Origin: Miscanthus floridulus
Lineage: Eukaryota; Streptophyta; Magnoliopsida; Poales; Poaceae
Length of the DNA stretch: 64,000 nucleotides
Direction: 5' to 3'
Assembly (NCBI RefSeq): GCF_019320115.1
Contig: NC_089589.1
Span: 21,910,580 to 21,974,579, forward strand
Below, in pieces: positions 33,061 to 44,400 of the stretch (positions are counted from its first letter, which is position 1; the number at the start of each line of letters is the position of its first letter). Both the position numbers and the translations under genes were made by a program. Under the pieces are notes generated by a model, which worked only from the letters and a program-made list of their open reading frames with translations, was not told the DNA's origin and did not search any database.

Positions 33061-34368
33061 ACAGACTACTGCGACGATATCGGGACGTGTGAATAAATAA
33101 CCATCCGTACTAGTTGACCTTGCTTACGTGATCATCTCGGCGAGCATTTCTCCACAGGACGGCACCGTACTTGGTCACGGAAGAGCTCCAATTCTACGAG
33201 GAAGGGAACACGGTCTTCCACGACCATTGCCACTCTCCCTCGTAGAATCAAAGCTCCTCCTTGACGTCCGTTACCGCTCCGCAGAGAACATGCTCGCCGA
33301 AATGAACACGGTCCGCTAGTTCAACTAGTACGGATTTTCTATAATTTTCTAACTATTTTCTAAGTTTTTCATTTCATAAAAAGTTAAAATAAAAAGTACG
33401 GTGATTGACAGACTACTGCGACGATATCGGGACATGTGAATAAATAACCATCCGTACTAGTTGAACTTGCTTACGTGATTATCTCGGCGAGCATTTCTCC
33501 ACCGGACGGCACCGTACTTGGTCAAGGAAGAGCTCCGATTCTACGAGGAAGGGAACACGGTCTTCCACGACCGTTGTCGCTCTCCCTCGTAGAATCAAAG
33601 CTCCTCCTTGACGTTCGTTACCATTCGGCAGAGAACATGCTCGCCGACATGAACACGGTCCGCTAGTTCAACTAGTACGGATTTTCTATAATTTTCTAAC
33701 TATTTTCTAAGTTTTTCATTTCATAAAAAGTTAAAATAAAAAGTACGGTGATTGATAGACTACTGCGACGATATCGGGACATGTGAATAAATAACCATCC
33801 GTACTAGTTGAACTTGCTTACGTGATCATCTCGGCGAGCATTTCTCCACCGGACGGCACCGTACTTGGTCAAGGAAGAGCTCCAATTCTACGAGGAAGGG
33901 AACACGGTCTCCCACGACCGTTGCCGCTCTCCCTCGTAGAATTAAAGCTCCTCCTTGATGTCCGTTACCGCTCGACAGAGAACATGGTCGCCGAGATGAA
34001 CACGGTCCGCAAGTTCAACTAGTACGGATTTTCTATAATTTTCTAACTATTTTCTAAGTTTTTATTTCATAAAAAGTTAAAATAAAAAGTACGGTGATTG
34101 ACAGACTACTGCGACGATATCGGGACATATGAATAAATAACCATCCATACTAGTTGAACTTGCTTACGTGATCATCTCGGCGAGCATTTCTCCACCGGAC
34201 GGCACCGTACTTGCCATAGAAGAGCTCCGATTCTACGAGGAAGGGAACACGGTCTTCCACGACCGTTGCCGCTCTCCCTCGTAGAATCAAAGCTCCTCCT
34301 TGACGTCCGTTACCGCTCGGCAGAGAACATGGTCGCCGAGATGAACACGGTCCGCAAGTTCAACTAGC
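33061..34368. repeat. Four tandem 347-bp units, each a large imperfect hairpin
   Basis: Units begin with ACAGACTACTGCG-like sequence at 33061, 33408, 33755 and 34101 (periods 347, 347, 346). Each contains nested inverted repeats in order: CCGTACTAGTTGAAC with GTTCAACTAGTACGG, TCGGCGAGCAT with ATGCTCGCCGA, ATTCTACGAGG with CCTCGTAGAAT, and ACGGTC with GACCGT at the centre, so about 235 bases fold on themselves. The spacer between hairpins is AT-rich. It lies between the 5' end of CACTA-E and its GRF gene. Short open frames repeat with the unit and are not evidence for a protein. Confidence 0.9.
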
Positions 34369-34379
34369 TACTTTAACCT

Positions 34380-34675
34380 TCTTTCATGTAAATATGCAAG
34401 CTTGAAGTGATTTTAAGCTCAAATTGCTTACAAATGAAAAAAACCACAATAAAGAACCATATATATAGTGAACAAAATGAGATAAGACAATGGTGAAAAA
34501 TGAGAGTATGAGATTGGTAACCTTTACAACTGAAGAATCGACGGAGAAATCGAAGAAATCGACGGAGGAATCGAAGAATGGATGGAGGAACAATGGAGGG
34601 AGGGAGGAAGCAAGGACACTACTGCAGTGAGCTTCAAAATGTGCTAAGCTCGGGCTCGGGGAGGAAGGAGACGGC
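34380..34675. other. 5' leader region of CACTA-E
   Basis: Between the hairpin array and the terminal repeats. Purine-rich GGAGGAA and CGACGGAG repeats (34530-34610) suggest the 5' untranslated leader on the minus strand (pyrimidine-rich there). No gene seen. Confidence 0.4.
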
Positions 34676-34678
34676 CGG

Positions 34679-34688
34679 AATATAAAGG
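34679..34688 (-). promoter_or_regulatory. TATA-like box at the 5' end of CACTA-E
   Basis: CCTTTATATT on the minus strand, between the terminal CCGGGACTAAAGG array and the pyrimidine-rich leader. It is the likely promoter for the leftward GRF/TNP2 transcript. On the plus strand it reads TATAAAGG, so direction is not proven. Confidence 0.45.
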
Positions 34689-34689
34689 G

Positions 34690-35013
34690 GGGACCTTTAG
34701 TCCCGGTTGGTGGCTCCAACCGGGACTAAAGGTAACTTTCCAACCCCGGGCACAGCCACGGCCCGGGAGTAGACCTTTACTCCCGGTTGGAGCCACCAAC
34801 CGGGAGTAAAAGTATACCTTTAGTCCCGGTTGGTGGCTCCAACCGGGACTAAAGGTCCCTGCCACCTCTGTCTGGCGCAGTAGCCGTTGGGCAGGGACCT
34901 TTAGTCCCAGTTGGAGCCACCAACCGGGACTAAAGGTATTTCTAGTCCCGGGGGCAAAAAATTCCGGGACTAGAGCCCATTTTGGCCGAGGATCAAAGGT
35001 CTGTTCTCTACTA
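34690..35013. repeat. Right subterminal array and TIR of CACTA-E
   Basis: About ten CCTTTAGTCCCGG/CCGGGACTAAAGG or CCGGGAGTAAA copies, mostly in pairs around GGTTGGTGGCTCCAACC-type loops, followed by TCTGTTCTCTACTA at the element end. Confidence 0.85.
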
Positions 35014-36212
35014 TACGCCAGACAATGAGCTCAGGTGGGAAGAGAGGAGGATTGCAACTTGTCAATGTTACTGTGCTTATAATCCAGCCGAACACTGCAC
35101 CATTGAGTTGTTGATAAGGAGAGAGTTGAATGAGCAGTAAATATGCCTTTCACTCGATGTTTCCGTTCATTTTCAAGTTTTCCAGTGTCCATGACGTACC
35201 ACCTTTTTCAGTTCTTCAGACTGCAATAATTCTAGAGTTTGTCTCATGACAAACCATCCTGTGTTTGATAATGTTTGTGTAAAACTGCCAATATTTATCA
35301 TACCTAATAGCTATCATAATATTGATAGTCCTTTTTATTTGTTGTCAAAAATGTTGGTAATTTTATTATAAAAGTGGCCAAACCTAAGATAGTTCGACTT
35401 CTAACAAAAGTAGAATTGCAATGTTTCTTGGATGTTGGTGGTAAATGCAGACATGCAGAAATATGAATCTATATATACATCAAGACTGTCTCCTCTCATT
35501 CTACAAGTACGTGGAGCAGGCTAAATGGAGTCTCCTGCCAAGTGTATTCACATTTGTGAGTAAGTGGATACGTACAAAGAAATGAAACAACTGCCAGAAA
35601 TTTTCAGTGGGAATGCCAAATAAAATTAAAATAAGAAAAAGTAGCACAGGTGCTGGTAAAGTATGACCGCATATATATTGTGTCTTCCTTTGCTTGAACA
35701 TCTCGTAACAAGTGCGAGCCCCAGAAGAACGGACAGGGAAGATGGAGGAGCTGTACAAATGTTTGGAAGAAACTGTCATTTTATGTTAAGAATAGGAGGT
35801 AAAGGGAAATTACACAACAGAGAAAAAAAAATTGTAGCACTTCAAACCTCTGTTGCTCCAACTCAGAGCTGCTCTCACTTCTGACCACTTTAGTTTCACG
35901 AATAAAGTGTTTGGTAGACCTTCTTATGGCTCTAGTTCCAAGCGATGGCAGTGCTCACTGCTCAAAGCATGACTTGGTTGGAGTCAGTGGCTTGGGAGTG
36001 CGTGGTGGATGAGTAGATCTCAACTGCCCCAAATCAAGCTTTTCCTCCTTTCAATCAAGATAGCTCATACACCTTCAAATCAGGATTTCTCCCATGAATC
36101 GAGCTCACCAGGCTATACATGTCGAGCATGGTGGCCCTCCTCTAGGTCTTACTTAGTCACGTGTCATGGAGAAGAGCGAACCACGGCGCGCGGGAGAGGA
36201 GGAAGAGAGGCA
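35014..36212. other. Flanking DNA between CACTA-E and the MITE
   Basis: AT-rich without repeat signature. The longest open frames (minus strand 35779-35501) are not convincing as genes. Nothing recognised. Confidence 0.35.
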
Positions 36213-36572
36213 CACTAGTGCAGGACTAAGCATCAGTCCCGGTTGGGAAACCCCTTCAGTCCCGGTTTCCCAACCGGGATTGCGAATCTAGGACTAAAGT
36301 CCCGGTTGGTATTACCAAACAGGGATTAAAGATTTAATCATGGCTAGCAGCTCCAACTAGGACTAGAGGATGACCTTTAGTTCCGGTTTGAGCCACCAAC
36401 CGGGACTAGAGGTCCCCTCCAGCATAAGCCTGCGGCTTAGCCGTTGGGCAGGGGACATTAGTCCCGGTTGGTTGCTCTAACCGAAACTAATCCTCTGTTT
36501 AGTCCCGGGCCCAAATATGGCCGAGACTAATGCAAAAAATCGATCCAACCGAAAGTATGTTCTCTACTAGTG
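36213..36572. mobile_element. 360-bp non-autonomous CACTA element (MITE-like) with GCA duplication
   Basis: Left end CACTAGTGCAGGACTAAG (36213), right end on the minus strand CACTAGTAGAGAACATAC. GCA flanks both sides (36210-36212 and 36573-36575). The interior has GTCCCGGTTGG/CCAACCGGGACT pairs like those of CACTA-E, and the right end matches its CACTAGTAGAGAACA repeat, so E-type transposase could have moved it. Confidence 0.9.
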
Positions 36573-38559
36573 GCAGCGCATCTCGGAGCAGCGACAGTGG
36601 AGGTGTCAGTCTGGCAGACAAGGGGCGACATCGAACTGGACGGAGAGGGAGCGAATCATGGACAGTGGGTTTTTTTGTACTCCCCACTGATAATAGTGTA
36701 AAATGTGAGGAGTGGATGGAGCTCTTCCCATGAGGAGACGATATAGAAATCACCATTTCATAGTGCTCGTCGGCTTCTCACGTGCGGCAGACCAGAGGGA
36801 GTGCTGCCAAAGTGGTCCATAGATGGACATGATGCCCAACCAGCTTCTATCAATAAACTGAACATTGTACACCCACACAAAGCCCACCCATCCTAGAAAC
36901 TGCAGCATGCTCTGAACATGAGCCAAATCCCTAATCTGTAGTCCCTTCGATGCTCGGCAGATGGGTGCGCGCATTTGAAGATTACCACGCTAGCAGACGA
37001 TTTCCCAATTTTTGAGGCATCTATTTGCTGCCAGGGGGCCCCTGGCCATCCCTGAGGTGAGGTGGAGAACCAATTGAAGACGATCATTGTGGCTTGGTGA
37101 AGCTCCTGCACCTATCCAGCGTGCATCATGTTAGTCAACAGCTGTATGTACACCTTGTGCAATTAATAAAAGCATGTTATTATTCGTGTATTCCCATACT
37201 GTTAGTCACACCAGACCAACATAGTTTGGAGTCAAATTATATCATTGTCCGTGTCATCAGTTAGAGTGACTCGAAGTTTATGGGAAAGTTGATGAGGGGT
37301 TGATAGTAATTTTTTTTCCTCTACTGCACACTATATTTCTGAAATATTATTTGGAGTTAGCATGTAAATTTTCTCGGCCCATGAGCAATTTAGTCTTTGC
37401 ACCATTCTCTGCTCACTGAGACGCCTTAGCGCATTGTTCGAGTGATCAGTGTTTCCACATGCTAGGCTGCACCTCGCCATGCCATGTAATGTGCTCCTGA
37501 ACGATTATCTTTGGGCGTTGTTCCTTCCCCTCTCCAGCTCACTGAGACGCCTTAGCGCATTATTCCTTCAGGTCCTTTTTAGTTTCCCAAACACCCATTG
37601 TCTATGAAGACACCCTTTTTAGTGTTTCCCAAACACCCATTTTCATGCAAGCGAATAGGTCCTTTTTAGTTTCCCAAAACATGAGTGGAGTGTCCTGATG
37701 GCAACCCTGAATAGAAACATAAAATCAATAGAAAAATAAACACCAATGTAAGTGGCACCACTATAGAAGCACATACCACTGTCAGTTCCTGGCTACAGCC
37801 AGCACTGATCATTATGGTTTTATTCCCAGCTATTACCTTATCTCTACCACGGAAATGGCAGTAAAAACCTATTCGCTTGCATGAAAAAATCATATACAAA
37901 TTTTCATGTAAAATTACATGAAGACATACCTTATACCAAAATTATAAAGTTCAATCAGATCCAAAACATTTTAGTTAATATGTTGTTTGAAATGGTTTAA
38001 CATAAAGATTTTCAATACAAGTTCTCATTTATATTACGCAATCTCAGATGTATACAAAATCTACATTAAAGTTATAGCACACGATGATACCTATAACATT
38101 GTACTTGAATTTTTTTGCACTGAAAATCGTTTGTAGCATCGAATATGCAATACCAGGTTCTTAAACATGAAGTTCAAATAGAAACAGTTATATCTTCACA
38201 TGTAGTTGTGTAGCTGAGATGGTTACATGGATATGAGAGTTGAGGTTATTGCTTTGAATCTTGAGAAACTCATGTTTTTTTGGGACTATCCATCATGGCT
38301 AAGACAACAAAACCCACAGTGAGAACCCTATTATCACCGCTGCTTGTTCCAAAAACCGGCAGTGACGGTTAATTGAGTAGTGATTATACTCTCGTCGTTA
38401 ACCTTTGTGGTATACAAGTTAAACTAAGTTTGATTCTCTAAGCGCTGCCTAAATTGCCTCTGCATGCACGGTAAAGTGCCCCAGCAACCGCCAACCTGAG
38501 AAGCCTTGCCTAATCGCCTCCACCACACGCAGTCGTGCCATCGCCAAGGATGCTAGGAA
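36573..38559. other. Unassigned DNA between MITE and solo LTR
   Basis: No gene recognised. Contains a 26-bp direct repeat GCTCACTGAGACGCCTTAGC... at 37411 and 37537, two copies of GGTCCTTTTTAGTTTCCCAA (37571, 37659), and a perfect 19-bp inverted repeat TTCATGCAAGCGAATAGGT (37642-37660) with its complement at 37867-37885, which may mark a small DNA transposon. A short AACCGGCAGTGACGG piece near 38355-38380 resembles the CACTA-F repeat motif. Confidence 0.4.
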
Positions 38560-41285
38560 CCTGAGACTGACATACACTAAGGCTGCATGTCTTTTAAAAT
38601 AGCTTAAAATAATTTATTAATGCATTTTGTGAGCATGCAAACTTTGAAAAATAATAACTTTGTTAAAATTAAAATCAATTATAAGATTTAGCTACATGTT
38701 TGTGAATACATATTGCTGCATATTATTTTTATTGTGTGGTTGAAACCAAACTTCAAAAGAATTCAAATGGTTTTGAAAATGGATTTGAAAAAGATTTGAA
38801 ATGATAAAAAAGAGAACTCATTCCCTCCCTCTCCTTCCCTGGTATTTGGCCCAAGCAGCCCAGCTCGGCCTTACCTCCATCCACGCGTGGCCCGCTTTCC
38901 CCATGGCCCACCCCGCAGGCCAGCCCAGCAGCAGTCGCCCCCGCGCCGTTCCCTTCTCCCCCGCATGTGTCGCTGACAGTCCGGCCCCACGCGTTAGCGG
39001 CGCCTTCTTCCTCCCCGAGACAAGTCCGCACCGGACTCTACCGCCGCCCGACTCCGCCGTCGCCATGCCTCGGTTCTTGGCATGTGCTCCAAGTATTTCC
39101 CCACCATAAATAGTGGACGCACCGTGCCTCGTCCATATTCCGTTCCAGAATAGCAGCCGCCTTCACTCAAGCTGCGCCACCGTGAAACCCTAGCGCCGCC
39201 GTCGAGCCGTCCGCCTCGCCGAGCGCTGCGCCGCCTTCGTTCGCTCCGCACCATGGTAAACCGCCTTGGTGAGTTTGCCCTCCCTTCCTCTTTCTCCCGT
39301 TGCCCTCGGTTTGTTTCCTCGTAGACCGTAGGCCATAAACTACTTGCGCCGCCCGACTCCATCGATGGCGCCGTCGTCGTTGTTGCCACCAGTCAGCTGG
39401 CGTTGTTTTTTTCCCGCCCGATCTGTTCTGGATCGTTAGATCGTGATCTAACGGCCGACATTCATTGATACAGGTTTGGCCGACCTTTTTGCAAACAAGC
39501 CCCTGAAGTTTTATGTGTTAACCCACGGTCCAAAGCGTATTCCTAAAATACGTTTTTTTCTTTTGAAAACGTAGTTTCTTCGGTTAGATCCAAAATTTAG
39601 TTTCATTTATTTACAATTTTGCCACTTATCTTGTTTTAGCCCTAAAATCTTCGTTTTAACTCCGATTTGATCCGTTCAAGTTGCGTTAGATTCATAATTG
39701 TGTAATCTACATGTTCATACAACTGTTAGGTATGTTTTCAACTTTTGAAACTCGAGGATAGATTTAATTTATTATTTTATTAAAGGAAATCATGTTTACT
39801 TCATAACTTCTTCGTTTTACCTCTGATTTTTGTGATCTTCGCGTCTGTGTGTTCGTAGCAAGACATAAATTTATTTTACAAACTTTTCATCTTGATTTTA
39901 TGCTGTTGGTGTACTGTTCTAATCTATAGTCATTGTTTGCTATGCATGATTGCTTTTGGATGCTCGTATGTTGCTGTGATTATCGAGTATAGACGGTGAG
40001 CAATTCATGGGTGATCAAGAGTACTTCTTTGATGAACAGGATCAGCAAGAACAATTTGTTCAAGGTAAGTATAGCACGGGATCATCCTTGTTTGCTATCA
40101 ACTTTAATACATTTAATTCATATTGCATGTGTCGCCTTGATAGGAATTCCCTAGAATTGGACTTATACCTTGTCTCCTATGGGATATGGATTGGGTAGCT
40201 TTGCTAGTGCTCAACTAAACCATGATCTTATAACTTGACTAATGGTATATGCAATAAATATTAAAATATGGATTTTTAGCAACATGGAAATAGGGGGCTG
40301 GATTGTTTAACTACTTTCTAAATGCTTCATATTCCTCTCCCTAAGGACTTATCTGTAAGTGATCATCCGGAACTTACAGTACAACTGTGAGGGCTACATG
40401 GCTCTGGCTTTAGCTCAGTAGGAGGATGTTTTCTAGCTTGTTAGTGGTTACCTTTATGGCGTAAGAATGGATTGACAAATCGGGTATAGTGCGGCATCTG
40501 GCCCTGTGAGTATAGGCAGCGCGTCATTGTGCCATCGGGAAGGGGTCTCTATATCTATTTGTCGAGTGAATCTAATGGTCCTAACTTGTTTGACGAACCT
40601 TTGAAAGGCTTCATAGTGAACCCTACTTGATCACCTTGGAAGTGTTTTGGGAGTAATTAACCCGGGCATATGGGTATCATGACTCAAAGTGAAAGTGTAC
40701 AACCTCTACAGAGTGTAAAACTGGTATATCAGCTGTGCTCATGGTCACAAGAGGTCTTGGACCCCTTATGGAATAGATGATCACTACGAATTATCCGTTT
40801 AAGCTATTCATTATTCATGTTTACATTGATCATGTGTTTACTATGGGATTAAAACAACTTGTTGCTACTCTTATGCTAAAATTGTGACAACTAAAAACTG
40901 AATGTTGTTAAACCTGTGTCAAGCATTTTGAGCCTCATGAACCCCATGTTACACTTGTTGAGTACGACACAAACTTACGCTTGTTTATTTTCATTATTTG
41001 GATAAAAATCCCGGATGGGTAACAGATGGCTATGGTAATGACGACTTTCCTGAGGATTACTAGACTTGTGGTCAACCAGTTGACGTCCCTGTGATATGGA
41101 GCTTCCGTGAGAGATTTTTCCTTTATACTTCTGCTATATTTATGTGAAGACTCTGTCTCATTATACGAGATGTAATAAACACTTGTGATGATACTATCTA
41201 TAATTTGTCGGCTTATGTGTGTGACTGATCTCTTGGCACACATAAGATTATGCATCCCATTTTATCCTTAAAATAGGGTGTGACA
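38560..41285 (+). mobile_element. Solo LTR of a Ty3-gypsy retrotransposon (Tekay/Del-like)
   Basis: The right end reads AGGGTGTGACA (41275-41285), a typical long-LTR gypsy terminus. Inside are an AT-rich 5' part, a GC-rich promoter region, a TATAAATAG-type box (CCATAAATAGTGG near 39105), a splice-donor-like GGTGAGTTTGCC near 39267, and a short exon-like piece at 39995-40063 reading DGEQFMGDQEYFFDEQDQ before GTAAG, as seen in long LTRs of this group. No gag or pol follows, so it is solo or truncated. The left boundary is only approximate and I could not find a matching 5-bp duplication. Confidence 0.55.
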
Positions 41286-41976
41286 GGATGTTCCTGGCCA
41301 CACGATGAAGGAGGCCTAGATGGAGGACCTTGGGTTGTTGACGTTTCCTTTTGCCACATCGAGCCGGTCATCACTTGCCCAATAGTCACAAGTGACAGCG
41401 CCTCTGAAGCCCAGCCCTTTTCTATGTTCCCCTTGTAATCCATATTTGTATTCTGGCCATGCCTTGGTGTTGGCATTCCTGTAAGTGGACTTGGTTCTTT
41501 CAGATCCTGTGTGAATGTGTGTTATGCCTTCTATCTAGCTAGATTTAGTGCACAAGCACTGTTGACACCATTGTTCCCGAAAAAATGCACTGGTGACACC
41601 AGGTCACTAGCCCTTCTTGCCATGGACATGGTGTGCCACAAACCTTTCTGTCTGGTGTCAACGCTCCAAGCCAGCCGTGCGTTGATGGCACCCAAATACG
41701 GGCCAAACCCGCCATATTCATGGCACTCCCTGCCCGTCGATGACTGTGCATTGTAGGATAGTTTAGCTACTCATACAAGTCCACTAGTATTGACCATAGC
41801 ACCCCCATGGAGCTGCGCATCAACAGTGAAACATCCTGTGTGTGGCGGGCTCTAGCTAGCTTCGCTTGTAGTTGCAATAGACTGCGACACTGAGCATAAG
41901 GTTTGCTGGTGCGAATGCTACGAGGAGTTGGAGAGTCGTGCCACGAGCACCGCCACACCGGCTTCCCTGCTATATA
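41286..41976. other. DNA between solo LTR and copia element
   Basis: Mixed composition, no repeat signature and no gene I can name. Open stretches are below 85 codons with no clear exon borders. Confidence 0.3.
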
Positions 41977-42371
41977 TGTCCCAGTCGACCCAAGCCATTG
42001 GCCATGACTGATCGGGGGAGCCCAACCCTAACTATTTGGCGGGCCCCTGTCGCACAGCACACATAAAAGGAAGGTGGGGGTGAGGGCTCGGACAACAAGG
42101 TTGACCGGAGCCGCCACCCACCTACAGAGAAACCCTCAACTGATCTAAAGGCCGTGCTGCCAGCGACGGGATGAGCCCGCCACCACCACCGTCGCGCCTG
42201 CAGGGCCACCACCGTCCCCTCTGGATCTCCACGGCATCGCTACCTCGCCTCCTCACCACCGTGCCGAGCACCGGCTTCCAGGAAGCTGTCGTGCAAAGGC
42301 GAGCAGAGGAACCCTAAGAAGTCTACTCGGATCTTCGAGTTACACAGAGGTACGAATCCACGTTCCTAACA
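41977..42371 (+). repeat. 5' LTR of the copia element
   Basis: Shares GATCGGGGGAGCCCAACC, GGCGGGCCCCTGTCGCA, GTGCTGCCAGCGA, GTTACACAGAGGTAC and the end CCTAACA with the 3' LTR. The first 40 bases match poorly, so the start is uncertain. Confidence 0.7.
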
Positions 42372-42372
42372 A

Positions 42373-42385
42373 TGGTATCGGAGCC
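42373..42385 (+). other. Primer-binding site
   Basis: TGGTATCGGAGCC directly after the LTR end; one base differs from the common plant TGGTATCAGAGC site complementary to initiator tRNA-Met. Confidence 0.75.
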
Positions 42386-44400
42386 GGTTGCCTCTATGTA
42401 ATCCTAACCCTAACCGGGTAAAAGAAACGGAAAAGGGACCGGGGGTGGCGGAGGTCACTGAAACCCCGGTCACCACCGCCACCGCACGGGAAAAGTGCCG
42501 CACTGACACGGCAAGAAAGAACAGATCCGTGTTCGGATCAGAGAAGAAGTAAAGAAATGGGAAAAGGATCTCAAGAACCCTAACCCTAACCCGCACAGAA
42601 AGCTCGGGGAAGAAGAAGAGTAAAGAACCGAACACTTCCTTTCGGATCTGATTCCCTAACCCTAACCCTAACTGGGTTAAAGAAAGGGGGAAAAGAAAAG
42701 GTTTCAGCCTTAAGATGAACAGAGCTGAACCCTAAATCCGAAAAGAAAAGAAATCAAAGAAAAGAAAAGAAATCAATTGAAAACCCAAACCCTAACCCTA
42801 GATCTCGATTTCGGATGAACAATGAAACAGAAAGAGAGAAGATCAATCCAAATCAAAAAGAACAAGGGGAAGAAGGGAAGGGCTACTGCCTCGCCGACGT
42901 ATGAAGATGAACAGTGAAACCCCATCCCAAACCCTAACCCTAATTTTGACCCCAACCCCACCACGGGTTAATCCCAGAAGAGAAAAGGGGACGGGAAAGA
43001 AGGGGAAAAAAGGGGGACGGATCTACCTCGCCGTGCGGCGGGAGAAGAAGAACCGAGCCGGCCCTTCGCCGGCGTGGGAGAAGAAGAGCGAGGCCAAAAG
43101 GGGGCCGCGGCCAGGCCGCTCGACGGCGGCGCGCTCACCCGCTAGGGAGCGCGCACGCTGGCGAGGGGGCCAGCGGCGGCGCCATGGATGCCCGCTCGCT
43201 CGCTGCTCGCTCGGGTGCCATGGCTAGGCCGCTAGACGGTGGTGCGCTCACCCGCTGGGGAGCGCGCACGCCGGCAAGGGGGCCGGCGACGGCGCCGGGG
43301 CTCGCTGCTCCACTGCTCCGTCTTGCTCGCTCTCGGTTCGCCGCTCGGTGGTCGCTGCACTGAGAAGAAAGAACGAGGCGAAGAGAGAGAAGAGGGAGGG
43401 GCGAATGAGATAGGGTTTCAGGAGAGCGGCGCCGGTCGCCGTTTTTGTTCACCCGAGAACCACGAGCAGCCGTCGGATCTGATCCAACGGCGCCGGTTGA
43501 TCGGGCCACTCTCGGCCCAGGCGGGCGAGGGCACACCGGGCTGTTTTGCTGGCCCAGGCCCAGGTTGCGGCCTGGGTCCGCGCGGCGCACACGCGCGAGA
43601 GTGAGAAAGAATGATGGGCCGGGCCACTGTGGTAGTTCCAGCCCAATCAAAGAACAGTGAGAAATTGTCAGTAAATAAGTTTTTATTTCCTGGAAAATGA
43701 ATGAATGGCTCAAAAGAAAATAGAAAAGGTAATTTTTCCCTATGGGTAAAACTCAAGAAATTGAGTGAAAGTTATTCCGCTGCTAAAGAAATTATTGTAT
43801 CTCCAGTTATTTTGAACCAATGTGGTATTTAATTGGAGAAAAAGAGTTTTGACATGATTATGATGTTGTTATTTTCTGACCAACGTTGTTAATAACAATA
43901 TCATAATGATTTATGCATTAATTCTACTTCTGCCCAACGGTGATGTAGAATTAGTGTATAAGAAAAGTTGATAATTTTAATGATTTATGCATTAATTCTA
44001 CTTCTGCCCAACGGTGATGTAGAATTAGTGTATAAGAACAGATGTTAATTTTAATGATTTTGCATTAATTCTATTTCTGCCCAACGGTGATGTAGAATTA
44101 GTGTGTAAGAATAGTTATGAAAGTTAAAGATTTATGCATTAATTCTATTTCTGCCCAACGGTGATGTAGAATTAGTGTATAAGAATAGTTGTATGTTTTG
44201 ATTTTGACCAACGTTGGAATCAAGGCATGCAAATGGTGTTAATTTTAGGTTAAGAAAAGATTTGACCTGGTTTTCATCTTGTTTGAGGTGGACTGGGTAG
44301 TCACCTCACCGTGTTCCACTGAGTTTGTGGCACCGGTGAGGGAGACAAAAGAGAATGATGCCACTTGAGCAACTAAAGAGAGGGATTTTGAATCCTAAAA
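42386..44400. other. Untranslated leader of the copia element
   Basis: Long non-coding stretch between primer site and gag. It has clustered CCCTAACCCTAAC hexamers (42405, 42578, 42655, 42786, 42930), a GC-rich part with a tandem 113-bp repeat around GCGCTCACCCGCT (43131 and 43244), and the 74-bp tandem array at 43907-44200. Open frames on both strands here follow base composition. Confidence 0.6.
43907..44200. repeat. 74-bp tandem repeat, four copies
   Basis: Units starting TGATTTATGCATTAATTCTA and containing CTGCCCAACGGTGATGTAGA begin at 43907, 43981, 44055 and 44128. Each unit includes an inverted pair, ATTAATTCTA with TAGAATTAGT. Upstream and downstream half-units end in CCAACGTTG. Confidence 0.92.

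Larger units (their letters stand above)
21710..35013 (-). mobile_element. CACTA-E, 13.3-kb CACTA transposon with genes on the minus strand
   Basis: Left terminus CACTGGTAGAGAACCGAG at 21710. The right end, read on the minus strand from 35013, begins TAGTAGAGAACAGACC: the same repeat lacking its first three bases. TAC flanks both sides (21707-21709 and 35014-35016), which fits a target duplication if the terminal GTG was lost. Both ends carry CCGGGACTAAAGG/CCTTTAGTCCCGG arrays. From right (5') to left it holds a 347-bp repeat array, a GRF zinc-finger gene, a TNP2 gene, an internal repeat array with TATA box, and a Transposase_24-Ulp1 gene. Confidence 0.85.

Noticed and set aside
33128..34022. 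Three similar open frames of 63-66 codons, one per 347-bp repeat
   Set aside because: They recur only because the DNA repeats; they start with GTG, have no shared start ATG, differ at the end, and the hairpin structure explains the conservation better.
38340..38390. Another CACTA terminus (ends in GAGTAGTG after an ACCGGCAGTGACGG motif)
   Set aside because: No partner end, no array and no target duplication nearby; at most a fragment related to CACTA-F.
42395..42945. Interstitial telomere
   Set aside because: The runs are short, scattered and of CCCTAA rather than the plant CCCTAAA type, and lie within a retroelement leader.
42901..43756. Overlapping open frames up to 190 codons in the copia leader
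   Set aside because: They arise from GC-rich tandem repeats between primer site and gag, on both strands, with no recognisable domain.
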